DNA from: a virus
IMG/VR virus record: IMGVR_UViG_3300012929_000017
Coordinates: 1 to 37,650 of that record
Strand: one strand, 5' to 3'
DNA length: 37,650 nucleotides
In this document: piece by piece, positions 1-7,271 of the stretch
How the letters are laid out: each line of letters begins with the position of its first letter
How positions within the stretch are numbered: position 1 is the first letter of the stretch
Notes under the pieces: model-generated
What the model saw: only the letters and a program-made list of their open reading frames with translations
Told to the model about the DNA's origin: nothing
Database searches by the model: none
Program-made: the position numbers and the translations under genes

Positions 1-123
1 CCATCTGCACAAATGCACGATCAGTGGACAATGCACCTGTTACGGTAATGGCTTCTGCTGGTGATCCACCTACGGTTGTATGCTGGCCATCAAATTTGAT
101 AATTGAGCTTGGATGAATGCCAG
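1..123. repeat. Exact terminal direct repeat (contig closes as a circle), left copy
   Basis: These 123 bases are identical to 37528-37650. An open reading frame on the minus strand runs through the repeat in one frame from position 418, across the join, to a stop at 37397. This shows that the contig is circular or circularly permuted and the repeat is the assembly overlap. A genuine short terminal repeat is the alternative, but it would have to lie in the middle of a coding gene. Confidence 0.93.
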
Positions 124-418
124 TGGCAAGTTTTGCCAAGGTAACTGAACCATTTGGAATGGACAGGAAGGCATTTAGGATCAATGACTGAAAGTCTGTT
201 GAGATATTGAAGAAAGCCCAGCCATCAGATGCGTCAACCAGAACAAAATCTGTCACTAGCCAGTCAAATGCACCTGCATTTAATGCAGCAATATTGGCAG
301 CTTGCGCCAGGACATAGCCGGTTGTGCCGATAGTGCTTAAAGTATCGGTTGAAACAATCCTGACAATGCTTGGTGGTGCGCTTGCAAGGGTATCACGTTC
401 AATTGAGGTAATGCTCAT
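1..418 (-). CDS. Short fibre-domain protein, N-terminal part (continues at 37527)
   Basis: This is the first 139 codons of a 182-residue protein that continues from position 37527 to a stop at 37397-37399. It begins MSITSIERD, and its first 85 or so residues match the start of the 999-residue fibre encoded just downstream (3479-480). Shared elements include SIVRI, TDxLSTI, TGY, and a later DASDGW/KASDGW block. It lacks the repeats and the YadA-like head of the large fibre. The C-terminal half is a short beta-rich domain (for example TVTGALSTD and NTLTVTFSGDPG). I infer a structural protein that uses the same virion-attachment domain as the fibre, perhaps an adaptor or base protein. The family was not recognised beyond this paralogy. 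Confidence 0.8.
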   Translation of the reverse strand, partial: MSITSIERDTLASAPPSIVRIVSTDTLSTIGTTGYVLAQAANIAALNAGAFDWLVTDFVLVDASDGWAFFNISTDFQSLILNAFLSIPNGSVTLAKLATGIHPSSIIKFDGQHTTVGGSPAEAITVTGALSTDRAFVQM

Positions 419-479
419 AATCATCTCACTCCATGAGAAAATTTATTAACTAATAATAATGATACGTTAATTTTTCATC

Positions 480-3479
480 CTAATAAAGCCTGAACCAGTT
501 TGTGCCAGAAAGATTATAAAAATAAGAAAAACCAGATCCAGCGACAATTGTTGTCGGAGCATTCGAAATTGTCTGTCCAGAATTGGGTGAAACAGTCAAG
601 GTGGTAACAGTTTGTGAACTTGAAACTCTTATTTCCTGTCCATCGATTGGTGATGCAGGCATAACAATAGTACCCGTAAGCAATGTACCTGATGGATTCA
701 ATGTAAGTGTTTTAACTCCCGCACCAATAGTAATTGAAAATCCAGTAGAAGGTACTTGAAGGGAATAAGACTGATCAGCCGTACCAGCTTTATTAATTAA
801 ATTGCTTGTTGTATCAATTGAAACAGCTAATGTTGCGCCAATGTAGTAATAATAACCGCCAGCAAAGGTTTGAACAAATTGATCTGATGCGGTATCACCA
901 TGAGGCGTTCCATTCGAATCTCCAAATATAAACGAGCCATCATGAGTTGACGCAGCATTAAATCCAAGCCCATATGAATGCGCACCAGAAATCGACGCGC
1001 CATCTCCAAGTGCATAACTGCCAATTCCGCCAGCAAATACGCTTCCTCGACCGATTGCTACAGCACCATTCGAACCTGTAGTTGCATTACTACCAATTGC
1101 TACTGCACTTGTAAAATTTGCGTTAGCAGAATTACCTACTGCAAGCGAATTCTGTCCTGCCTGTGAATTTTGTCCGAATGAAGCACCACTATTATTTACA
1201 CTTGCATTAAGGCCAACTGCAATGGCGTCATTTCCTGTTCGGGCTGCTCCTTGACTATATACTGACCGTCCGCCATTAGTGTAAACAACATTCGAGGGAT
1301 TGAGTAACTGGAAATTAGTTCCATCATATTCGAAAGACGCAATTTGACCTGCAATAAGTTCTCCACCAATACAAGCACTCGAAATTCCATCCGCAAGCAC
1401 AACTGTTATTGTTCCTGTGCCAACATCAAGTGTCGTATTATTCGTATTACTACTGGCAATCAGAATATCAAATTTTGAACCTGTAGTAAGTGACGTAACA
1501 GCGGGTGAAAAAGTTGCCGTTATCGCATTTCCTGCTCCGGTTGCTAGAACATAAGTGAAAGCCTGCTGTTGTATGTTCGCTGGAGTGATTCCTCCACCTG
1601 CACCGCCAGAAGGATTAAGTAATACAAATCCATCAAGAGCAATGCTAAATGTTACTTCATAAACTGAATGCAAAAGGATTTCACCACCTGTTAATCCAGT
1701 TCCATCATTATGGAGAATAGGAACAACTGAATTGCCATTGACTGAAAAGGTTGATGAAGCAGTATTTGCATTTTCAGCGGTAAATGAGAATTTTGTACCA
1801 TCTACATAATTTCCACCTGGTGCAAAAATAGTAGGGACTGTAATGGCATAAGCATTTGCAACACCTGAATCAGTGCCATATATAAGAGTTTGAAGTGAGA
1901 TGAATTCCTGAACAACTGAGTTGGAGGGATTCAATACAACAAATACACCGTTATTGCTATCAAACATAGCCTGATAGACATTATTTGCCTCAAGCGCATT
2001 GGCAAAAAGTGGAACATGCGTATCAATGTTATAAGTAACTAAATTAATATTTCCAAGGCCATTCACACTGATATGCGCAGCGCCAGTATTGTTATTGACT
2101 GCCTGAAAAATGATTACAAGCGGTTCTTGGTAACTTGTAATTGCAGGTGACAAAGTAAGCGTTAAGGCATTAGCCGTTCCACCTGCAATGGCATAATTAA
2201 ATGCCGATTGTTGAACTTGTGCTGGAGTTGCACTAGAAGATCCAATTGGATTTAATAAAACAAAAGTATCGCTATTAGCATTATATTGAAAAACGGCATT
2301 ATCATTTAGCTGAATATTTCCAATGCTAATTGGAGTTCCATTTGCATCTAGAGCAATCGAAGAAGTTATCGCGCCAAATCCGCCATTTACACTTAAGGTA
2401 GGATTAGTAATAGTATTTGTATGGGCTGGAACAAGATATACCAACAAACCATTGGGAATGGTGAAAAAGCCAGGAGAAGGATTAAGTGTCGCAATATAGG
2501 CTGTGCCATCTGCTCCGGTATCTGAGGACAGATTAAAAGCCAACTGCTGAACTTGTGTAGGAGTTACTCCAATAATACCGCTTGAAAAAGGATTCATTAA
2601 TTGCCAAGCATTTTGAGCAGGATTTAGAACCAAAAGCGAATATGAACCGCTTTGCATTTCATTACCTGTTAAACCAGAACCATTTGCCAACTGAATTGGC
2701 AATGCAGAAAGTCCAGCAAACTGAAATGTTGATGAACCAATGTTGGTATTAGCTACTGCGAGGTAAACTCTTGTACCGAATCCAAAGAATGTGCTGCCAG
2801 GATAATAATTTGAATCGGCAACATATACACCAGCTGCGCCTGTATCGGCTACTGAATCATAGACACCACCTTGCACTGAGAATGCTACAGCCATGGCTGT
2901 TTGTGGATTGAGTAACAAGAATCTGTCAGCCGCCAAATTATATTGAAATATAGCAACTGTATTGGCAATAATATCATTTTCTGCCACTTCCGCATTGTCA
3001 GTTGCATCCAAAGCTACATTTTTAGGAGCAAACCCTGTAACAGTTAAACTTATATCATTTACAGTATTATCATTATTTGGCAAAAGATAAACCAGAAGTC
3101 CATCAGTAAGAGAAGCGGGAGCTGGTGAAAGGGTAGCAATATAAGCTATTCCATCGACGCCTGTATCGACTGAATAATTAAAGGCTATTTCCTGAACCTG
3201 CGTTGGTGTTACGCCACCGCCTCCACCACCAGCCAAGGCAAATAAATTCAGGGAATTAAATCCTGTTGAAATGGTAAATTGACCCCAGCCATCGCTTGCC
3301 TTGATGAAAATATAGTCCGTATCATTCCATTGAAATGTACCGCCGTTCAAGGCATCAATAACAGGTTGCTGAGTTTTGAGATAGCCAGTAACTTGAATGG
3401 TAGAAAGGGAATCAGTGGTTAATATACGAACAATTGAAGGGTTTACACCCCAATCGCGGGCAATGGCGGTAATAGGCAT
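480..3479 (-). CDS. Large tail fibre/adhesin with internal repeats and YadA-like head
   Basis: A 999-residue virion protein, probably a trimeric receptor-binding fibre. Residues 1-80 share a domain with the neighbouring 182-residue protein (SIVRILTTDSLSTI, KASDGW). Residues about 90-730 contain five or six diverged copies of a module of about 100 residues. Each copy opens with TPxQVQ-xxAFNY and closes with F-x-LLNP. Residues about 735-860 look like the YadA/trimeric-autotransporter head, with repeated AIAVG, SLAVGNSA, AVAIGSNA and AVAIGRGS motifs. The last 120 residues form a beta-rich tip ending NWFRLY. YadA-like heads are known in bacterial adhesins and some phage fibres. The role as receptor-binding protein is inferred. 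The Shine-Dalgarno before ATG 3479 is weak (GGACG). Confidence 0.85.
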   Translation of the reverse strand: MPITAIARDWGVNPSIVRILTTDSLSTIQVTGYLKTQQPVIDALNGGTFQWNDTDYIFIKASDGWGQFTISTGFNSLNLFALAGGGGGGVTPTQVQEIAFNYSVDTGVDGIAYIATLSPAPASLTDGLLVYLLPNNDNTVNDISLTVTGFAPKNVALDATDNAEVAENDIIANTVAIFQYNLAADRFLLLNPQTAMAVAFSVQGGVYDSVADTGAAGVYVADSNYYPGSTFFGFGTRVYLAVANTNIGSSTFQFAGLSALPIQLANGSGLTGNEMQSGSYSLLVLNPAQNAWQLMNPFSSGIIGVTPTQVQQLAFNLSSDTGADGTAYIATLNPSPGFFTIPNGLLVYLVPAHTNTITNPTLSVNGGFGAITSSIALDANGTPISIGNIQLNDNAVFQYNANSDTFVLLNPIGSSSATPAQVQQSAFNYAIAGGTANALTLTLSPAITSYQEPLVIIFQAVNNNTGAAHISVNGLGNINLVTYNIDTHVPLFANALEANNVYQAMFDSNNGVFVVLNPSNSVVQEFISLQTLIYGTDSGVANAYAITVPTIFAPGGNYVDGTKFSFTAENANTASSTFSVNGNSVVPILHNDGTGLTGGEILLHSVYEVTFSIALDGFVLLNPSGGAGGGITPANIQQQAFTYVLATGAGNAITATFSPAVTSLTTGSKFDILIASSNTNNTTLDVGTGTITVVLADGISSACIGGELIAGQIASFEYDGTNFQLLNPSNVVYTNGGRSVYSQGAARTGNDAIAVGLNASVNNSGASFGQNSQAGQNSLAVGNSANANFTSAVAIGSNATTGSNGAVAIGRGSVFAGGIGSYALGDGASISGAHSYGLGFNAASTHDGSFIFGDSNGTPHGDTASDQFVQTFAGGYYYYIGATLAVSIDTTSNLINKAGTADQSYSLQVPSTGFSITIGAGVKTLTLNPSGTLLTGTIVMPASPIDGQEIRVSSSQTVTTLTVSPNSGQTISNAPTTIVAGSGFSYFYNLSGTNWFRLY

Positions 3480-3526
3480 GGTATTTACGTCCGTGTAAAT
3501 AGTATATGCAAATTAGTTTAGCATGG

Positions 3527-3547
3527 AAAAAAAAGGAAGTCTTTCCT
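3527..3547 (-). terminator. Rho-independent terminator after the recombination operon
   Basis: Read on the minus strand, AGGAA-AGAC-TTCCT is followed by eight T residues. It lies just downstream of the SSB-like gene, the last gene of the leftward operon. The stem is only 5 bp, so it may be weak. Confidence 0.5.
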
Positions 3548-3604
3548 CCCTGTCACCGGCATTTGCTGGGATACCCTCAGCCGGATTTGGGCATGGGATG
3601 AGCA

Positions 3605-4078
3605 TTACATGTGAGGAATGTCATCGTTCAGGAATGATGAATCATTTCCGCTTGCCATGGAAGTCTTCTTGACATAATCCTTGACGAAATTTTGCTTGCA
3701 GGGCTCTCCCTGATACTCGCTATCCTTTACACCAAGTTTAAAGACGCCATTTTTTTTCATGAGATGATGAGTATCCAAAGTATTGTTTTCATATAACTCA
3801 AGCAAACCAAGAGTGTCAGCAAGATGGCGAAGTTTCCAATCCATATTACCGTCCATGACTATCCAGTCTTTCTGTTTCTTAATTACGCCATTTTGATCAT
3901 GGTATTCTTCCGTCAATGTCAGCATCGGATGAACATTAACCAATTGACCTTGTTCATTCAGCTTGCCTTTTGTTTTTCCAACAACAACTTCAATAATGGT
4001 AAAAGGATATTCTCCTTCGGCAGAAACATTCCTGTTTTTAATATCTTCTTCTGTCCATTTTCGATATGGTAATGCCAT
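3605..4078 (-). CDS. Phage single-strand DNA-binding protein-like (DUF669-type)
   Basis: A 157-residue protein, last gene of the leftward recombination operon. It has the layout of small phage SSB/DUF669 proteins found beside Sak4-type ATPases: an N-terminal strand pair around YPFTIIEVVVGKTK, then MLTLTEEYHD, a mid-region helix (WKLRHLADTLGLLELY), GVFKLGVKDSEYQGEPCKQNFVKDY, and a short acidic tail (SSFLNDDIPHM). Acidic tails are typical of SSBs, which use them to recruit partners. The Shine-Dalgarno AAGGAAA precedes ATG 4078. The identity rests on both context (next to Gp157- and Sak4-like genes) and layout. No enzymatic motif is visible. Confidence 0.6.
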   Translation of the reverse strand: MALPYRKWTEEDIKNRNVSAEGEYPFTIIEVVVGKTKGKLNEQGQLVNVHPMLTLTEEYHDQNGVIKKQKDWIVMDGNMDWKLRHLADTLGLLELYENNTLDTHHLMKKNGVFKLGVKDSEYQGEPCKQNFVKDYVKKTSMASGNDSSFLNDDIPHM

Positions 4079-4090
4079 GGTTGTATTTCC

Positions 4091-4630
4091 TTATATTTTA
4101 TCAGTTATGATTTCGAGCTTTGTTTTCTGTTGCACAGATGTGCCTGGTACTTGCACGCCTGTTTTCAGAAATTCTTCCTTGATTGCAACCAAGTCTGGTT
4201 TCGTTTCAAGCTTCACTATCTCACGGGTTTTCATGAATCGTTCGGGCAATTGAGCTTCATTAATTACTTTCGTGCTATATGGATTCTTTTTTATTCGCAA
4301 GGTGAAGTACGGGCATTTAATTTCACTAATGCCAAAATCATCCATATTGCGTTTAAGATATTCCATATTTTTATCAATGGCCTTTTCATATGCTGCTTCC
4401 CTGTCAAGTATTTCCTGTTTCATGTAATCAATCTGTTTCTTTTCTGATTGAAGATTCTTTATCCATGATGCAACTGCAATACATTTGTTTTCCGTGGTGG
4501 TGGAAAGCGCAGAAATCTGCGCATCCACTTCCTGATTTACTTCTCCAGTTTCTGGATCATAAAGCTGGCTCATCAATACCTGATATTCGTTTTTCATATC
4601 CCAAAGTGAAGGTTTTCTTTGTATGCTCAT
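4091..4630 (-). CDS. Gp157-like phage protein (Sipho_Gp157 family)
   Basis: A 179-residue protein. After a first helical third comes a long coiled coil (about residues 50-105: NKCIAVASWIKNLQSEKKQ, later KNMEYLKRNMDDFGI). Then a beta motif, IKCPYFTLRIKKNP, is followed by INEAQLPERFMKT and VAIKEEFLKTG. This is the layout of Sipho_Gp157 proteins: a coiled coil, a 'k-(t/c)-p-x-f-t-l-r-i-k-k-n-p' strand, then a short hydrophobic C-terminus. Members often lie next to phage recombinases. The start overlaps the stop of the Sak4-like gene by 4 bases (ATGA), so the two are translationally coupled. Its exact role is not established. I infer participation in recombination or replication with its neighbours. 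Confidence 0.7.
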   Translation of the reverse strand: MSIQRKPSLWDMKNEYQVLMSQLYDPETGEVNQEVDAQISALSTTTENKCIAVASWIKNLQSEKKQIDYMKQEILDREAAYEKAIDKNMEYLKRNMDDFGISEIKCPYFTLRIKKNPYSTKVINEAQLPERFMKTREIVKLETKPDLVAIKEEFLKTGVQVPGTSVQQKTKLEIITDKI

Positions 4631-5298
4631 ACCGCTATATCCCCATTAAAATAACTATTCATTTTTTCTTTTACGAAAGCAAGATCGTTTGGAATGTTTC
4701 TGGTTTCGAATAGTCCCATGGGTGATTTTGCAATATGTCTGGCATCGCCCTGAGTAACGAAAGTATATTTTCCATCGCTAATTTCAGTTTGTAATACCGT
4801 AGAATACATACCTTCGATAACAACATTATTGTCAATCATTTTTCCAATAGTTTTTATTTTCATTTTTCCAAGTTCATTTGGCTCGGAGTGAGTAAGGATA
4901 AAAATATCAAGGTCTTCACGTAATGTAGGAAGCATTTTTAATAATTGAAAAGCATGATTTCCCATTTCAGCAAATTTATCATAACCACGCTCCATGCAAC
5001 GGCTCATGAATTCATCAGCCATCAGATATTGGAAGTCATCAATAATGATCGTTCTAATATCAGGTCTTTTTTCATTAACTTTTTTCAACACAAGGGTAAT
5101 GTGATCATAGTTTGTTGAAGCATAATAATTACCTGTCATTGCATCCGGGGATACTCTTGTGTACATACCTTTGTAGCCACGGAACGGCAGCGGTTTATTA
5201 AGGACGTTAATAATAAAAGTTTCCTTTGGATCAAGATTTTTTATTGATGTTGATTTACCTGTACCGCTTTCACCCATAATAATTGATGTATTACTCAT
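4627..5298 (-). CDS. Sak4-like RecA-fold ATPase / annealing-type recombinase
   Basis: A 223-residue P-loop ATPase. The Walker A is GESGTGKST at residues 8-16, the Walker B is RTIIIDDFQYL in mid-protein, and a downstream FILTHSEP resembles the sensor strand of RecA-fold proteins. Size and motif order fit the phage Sak4 group of RecA-like single-strand annealing proteins. A longer reading (start at 5337) exists, but I prefer ATG 5298 because AGAGGA sits 8 bases before it and the gene then overlaps the upstream stop by 8 bases (ATGAGTAA), as elsewhere in the operon. Together with the Gp157- and SSB-like genes it forms a compact recombination module. A plain AAA ATPase is the alternative. Confidence 0.75.
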   Translation of the reverse strand: MSNTSIIMGESGTGKSTSIKNLDPKETFIINVLNKPLPFRGYKGMYTRVSPDAMTGNYYASTNYDHITLVLKKVNEKRPDIRTIIIDDFQYLMADEFMSRCMERGYDKFAEMGNHAFQLLKMLPTLREDLDIFILTHSEPNELGKMKIKTIGKMIDNNVVIEGMYSTVLQTEISDGKYTFVTQGDARHIAKSPMGLFETRNIPNDLAFVKEKMNSYFNGDIAV

Positions 5299-5602
5299 GA
5301 CAATATCCTCTTTTTGCTGTCCACATTGTTTCGCCATTTATATGATCTATTGATGGAACATATCCCGCGCTGTATCTTGCTTCGCATTCCTTGATAGGCA
5401 ATCTGCTATCAACAAGTACCTGCATTCTTTCCAGTACGATTTCTTTCGTCACAGGATCGTGCTGCAAAAGAAAGTCCAGAAAGTTTTCCAGATCATGCGA
5501 AGGCATTTCAGATACATCGAGTGAATAGCCTATGCGAAAACTTTTAAAGGCGTGCTCATCAATGATGTTGTGGTCAATATAGGAATTGATATTGTTTGTC
5601 AT
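5291..5602 (-). CDS. Hypothetical early protein, 103 aa
   Basis: Not recognised. It is acidic and soluble with no membrane segment, and the middle is leucine-rich and helical (MPSHDLENFLDFLLQHDP). The start ATG 5602 overlaps the stop of the upstream 40-codon gene (ATGA), and its own stop overlaps the start of the Sak4-like ATPase. It is therefore the second gene of the leftward early operon. Position suggests a role in early takeover or recombination, but nothing in the sequence specifies one. Confidence 0.75.
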   Translation of the reverse strand: MTNNINSYIDHNIIDEHAFKSFRIGYSLDVSEMPSHDLENFLDFLLQHDPVTKEIVLERMQVLVDSRLPIKECEARYSAGYVPSIDHINGETMWTAKRGYCHE

Positions 5603-5721
5603 GATACGATTTCCTTATCGTTGCGTGATTCATGCAGTTCGTTGCATTCATAACAATATATTACTCTTTTTTGCGTATAGCCATAATAAGACCAAAAAAG
5701 TGTTTCTTCATGTTGCGTCAT
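5599..5721 (-). CDS. Small early protein, 40 aa, Cys pair
   Basis: First gene of the leftward early operon. It has 40 residues, begins MTQHEETLFW, and contains one CxxC-like knuckle (IYCYECNELHES). That could be half of a zinc site, which would need a partner or dimer. GGAG lies 9 bases before ATG, and the stop overlaps the next start as ATGA. This tight coupling is the main reason for calling so short a frame. Function unknown. Confidence 0.6.
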   Translation of the reverse strand: MTQHEETLFWSYYGYTQKRVIYCYECNELHESRNDKEIVS

Positions 5722-5761
5722 TATTTTTTTCTCCGTGATAGTTAGTTGACGCAGACAGATT

Positions 5762-5776
5762 ACCTCATAAAGAAGT
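5762..5776. promoter_or_regulatory. Operator O1 (leftward side)
   Basis: ACCTC-ATAAA-GAAGT, an imperfect dyad with 5-bp half-sites and a 5-bp spacer. Together with O2 it forms a symmetric pair facing each other: TACCTC-N5-GAAGTGA here and the mirror TCACTTC-N5-GAGGTA at 5814-5831. It probably controls the leftward recombination operon, though the leftward -35 and -10 boxes are weak. The likely ligand is the XRE protein encoded at 5870. Confidence 0.6.
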
Positions 5777-5784
5777 GAAAAACA

Positions 5785-5807
5785 ACCCCTTTGAGGGGTA
5801 TTTTTTT
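5785..5807 (+). terminator. Hairpin with T-run between the two early operators
   Basis: ACCCCT-TTG-AGGGGT followed by A and seven T residues on the plus strand, with an A-rich stretch on the other side. It could stop transcripts in either direction. It sits exactly between O1 and O2, before the rightward promoter, so it probably insulates the divergent units. Confidence 0.65.
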
Positions 5808-5810
5808 ATG

Positions 5811-5840
5811 TTGTCACTTCATAGAGAGGTAGTATATATT
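5811..5840 (+). promoter_or_regulatory. Rightward early promoter with operator O2 in its spacer
   Basis: The -35 is TTGTCA (5811-5816, 5 of 6 matches). The -10 is TATATA (5833-5838) or TATATT (5835-5840), giving a spacer of 16 or 18 bases. Operator O2, ACTTC-ATAGA-GAGGT (5816-5830), fills the spacer, so a bound repressor would block polymerase. It would drive the XRE gene at 5870, making that gene probably autoregulated. Confidence 0.6.
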
Positions 5841-5869
5841 TCAGGCATTCAAATAAAAGGACAGCAACC

Positions 5870-6064
5870 ATGGAATTCCAAGAAAAGATCAAGGCAATAA
5901 GAGAGCATTTCAATATTTCACAAATTGAAATGGGAAAAATCCTCGGAGTGAATCAGCGCACGATTTCAAATTACGAGATAGGCATACGAAAACCATCATT
6001 TGCAATACTGGTGCATCTCAGTGATATTGTTCAAAAGAATAACATTCCAATTTCACTGTTATAG
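5870..6064 (+). CDS. Cro-like XRE-family helix-turn-helix regulator
   Basis: A 64-residue DNA-binding protein consisting of a single HTH_3 domain. FNISQIEMGKILGVNQRTIS supplies the two helices of the helix-turn-helix, followed by NYEIGIRKPSFAILVHLSDI. There is no C-terminal cleavage or dimerisation domain, so it is Cro-like and not CI-like. AAGGA precedes ATG by about 8 bases. It is the first rightward gene after the divergent control region, and O2 overlaps its promoter, so autoregulation is likely. I infer that it also acts at O3 and O4 near 9.97 kb. No partner repressor is visible. Confidence 0.85.
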   Translation: MEFQEKIKAIREHFNISQIEMGKILGVNQRTISNYEIGIRKPSFAILVHLSDIVQKNNIPISLL

Positions 6065-6074
6065 GAGATGCCAG

Positions 6075-6335
6075 GTGCAGGCGCATAATGAAGAAGCAAG
6101 GATTACGCGAGTAGAAACAGTGATGGAGCATATACAATATATGCTGGAAAAGATGGATAAAAGATTTGATGAAATGGAAGAAAAGATTAACCATAAGCTG
6201 GACAAGATGGAGCATCGGATTCAGTTGGTTAATCAAAGACTTGATTCAAGCACACGCTGGTTGATCGGGATTGGCGTTACATCTCTGCTTTCGGTATTTG
6301 CTGCGATTATCAATATGGGAATGAAGATTCATTAA
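6075..6335 (+). CDS. Coiled-coil protein with C-terminal membrane anchor, 86 aa
   Basis: I start this at GTG 6075 because TAGGAG lies 8 bases upstream; longer readings run back into the XRE gene. Residues about 8-60 form a charged coiled coil (EHIQYMLEKMDKRFDEMEEK, then INHKLDKMEHRIQLVNQRL). Residues about 64-82 form one hydrophobic segment (WLIGIGVTSLLSVFAAIIN), with a short tail. The layout resembles small phage tail-anchored coiled-coil proteins, some of which are called holin- or haemolysin XhlA-like. The early position next to the regulator argues against lysis, and a separate holin candidate exists at 8708. Function unassigned. Confidence 0.7.
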   Translation: MQAHNEEARITRVETVMEHIQYMLEKMDKRFDEMEEKINHKLDKMEHRIQLVNQRLDSSTRWLIGIGVTSLLSVFAAIINMGMKIH

Positions 6336-6521
6336 TCGATGACTTTGTAAAAAATTTAGAGTAGCGTGAAATGCCTGATGAGGAAAGCTATTAACTTTCC
6401 CTCATCGCATGAATGTGAATCCTTCGCATTCGGCTTACATATCGTAGACTTCGTTATGATAAGTCATTGCATAGGAAATGCAATAGTTTTGGCGTCATAA
6501 TTTGATTAAGGATAATACATA
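6336..6521 (+). promoter_or_regulatory. Structured leader before the initiator gene
   Basis: A 186-base gap without a gene. It contains a hairpin of about 11 bp with one bulge (GATGAGGAAAG at 6377-6387 against CTTTCCCTCATC at 6395-6406, no T-run). Further on are a GAATG...CATTC hairpin and an ATTGCAT...ATGCAAT hairpin just before the Shine-Dalgarno. These may be an untranslated regulatory leader for the initiator. No known riboswitch was recognised. Confidence 0.4.
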
Positions 6522-7271
6522 GTGACCAATAAAAAACCTCTCTCGCTAGTTTATCAAGTTCTTAATTTTATTTTTGATGATATCTCTACTTCTTACAAAC
6601 TTTCCCTAAATGAAGAAAAGTTGCTCATTTCCCTCGCTAGATACAATGGAAAAAAAGGAATATGTCCTTCTTTGACTACTGTGGCAAAGAAAATGAAACG
6701 CGCCAAAAGAAATATTATTCGCACCTTATCCCTATTGGAAAAAAAGAATCTGGTTTCCTTGCAGCGACTCAATGGAAAGAAAAGTTTTTATTCAATAACA
6801 TTACCTTTGGATGAGTTTAGATCAACCGGTGATACGCGTATCACCGGTGATACCGGTATCACCGCACCGGTGATACGGGTGACACAAACCGGTGATACCG
6901 GTATCACCACTAGAGAGAGAAAGAGAGAGAATACAGAAGAGAGAGAGAGCGCTCTCTCTGTCTTTTTGCCTGATGATCAAAATTTGATCTTATGCACCGA
7001 ATTGAAATTGGAGGTGCAGGAAGAACTTGAGAGCTTTCGGAATCGGTATAAGGGGAATGTATCGCAATATGAATTTTCACGTTGGTTAAAAAATAGCCAT
7101 AGTTATAAAATCCGGAAAATAGCGCCAAACGAAGGAACGAGAGCAAATGAGCCGCGCAATGCGATAAAGGAATTTGGTCCAGGACATCCCGAATGGGAAC
7201 GTAGACAGGAATGGGAGAAAAAGCATGGAAGCAAGATATCCCGAAATAACAGCAGGGGAAGCTTTAGCTAA
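6522..7271 (+). CDS. Replication initiator (lambda O-like layout, winged helix)
   Basis: A 249-residue protein starting at GTG with AAGGA 9 bases upstream. The N-terminal 95 residues form a winged-helix domain of the HTH_36 kind seen in phage O-type initiators: LSLNEEKLLISLARY, then CPSLTTVAKKMKRAKRNIIR as recognition helix, then LVSLQRLNGKKSFYSITLP as the wing. Residues about 103-130 are encoded by the iteron array and repeat TGDT-(R/G)-IT. Next come an Arg/Glu-rich stretch, a helical C-terminal domain and a very basic tail. Placing the origin inside the initiator gene is the known lambda O arrangement, and here it supports the assignment. The C-terminal domain is not recognised. Confidence 0.75.
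   Translation: MTNKKPLSLVYQVLNFIFDDISTSYKLSLNEEKLLISLARYNGKKGICPSLTTVAKKMKRAKRNIIRTLSLLEKKNLVSLQRLNGKKSFYSITLPLDEFRSTGDTRITGDTGITAPVIRVTQTGDTGITTRERKRENTEERESALSVFLPDDQNLILCTELKLEVQEELESFRNRYKGNVSQYEFSRWLKNSHSYKIRKIAPNEGTRANEPRNAIKEFGPGHPEWERRQEWEKKHGSKISRNNSRGSFS
6825..6908. other. Putative replication origin: palindromic iterons inside the initiator gene
   Basis: The 8-mer GGTGATAC or its complement occurs seven times perfectly (6828, 6838 rc, 6846, 6856 rc, 6869, 6891, 6901 rc) and once as GGTGACAC (6878). Three pairs form perfect palindromes: 24 bp at 6825-6848, 20 bp at 6845-6864 and 18 bp at 6891-6908. The central 18 bp of the second and third are identical. Immediately downstream is a pure-purine GA tract ending in a GA/CT palindrome (6911-6960). 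This matches iterons next to a structurally unusual tract, as at lambda ori. Confidence 0.75.
6911..6960. repeat. GA-dinucleotide tract with palindrome
   Basis: Some 40 bases of almost pure AG repeats on the plus strand end in the 18-bp palindrome AGAGAGAGC-GCTCTCTCT (6942-6959). It follows the iterons and still codes for the charged linker of the initiator. Such polypurine tracts can form unusual structures. A role as duplex-unwinding or binding element is inference. Confidence 0.6.

Noticed and set aside
3824-4447. Plus-strand frames over the SSB and Gp157 genes
   Set aside because: Shadows of convincing minus-strand genes, no ribosome sites, hydrophobic nonsense composition.
4627-5337. 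Long 236-residue start for the Sak4-like gene
   Set aside because: Extension has no ribosome site and overlaps the upstream gene; ATG 5298 has AGAGGA and an 8-base overlap.
6075-6335. Early coiled-coil membrane protein as a holin
   Set aside because: Only one transmembrane segment, located in the early region; the 3TM-type holin next to the endolysin fits better.
6825-6908. CRISPR array
   Set aside because: Repeats are 8-bp half-sites in inverted pairs without unique spacers, and lie inside a coding gene.
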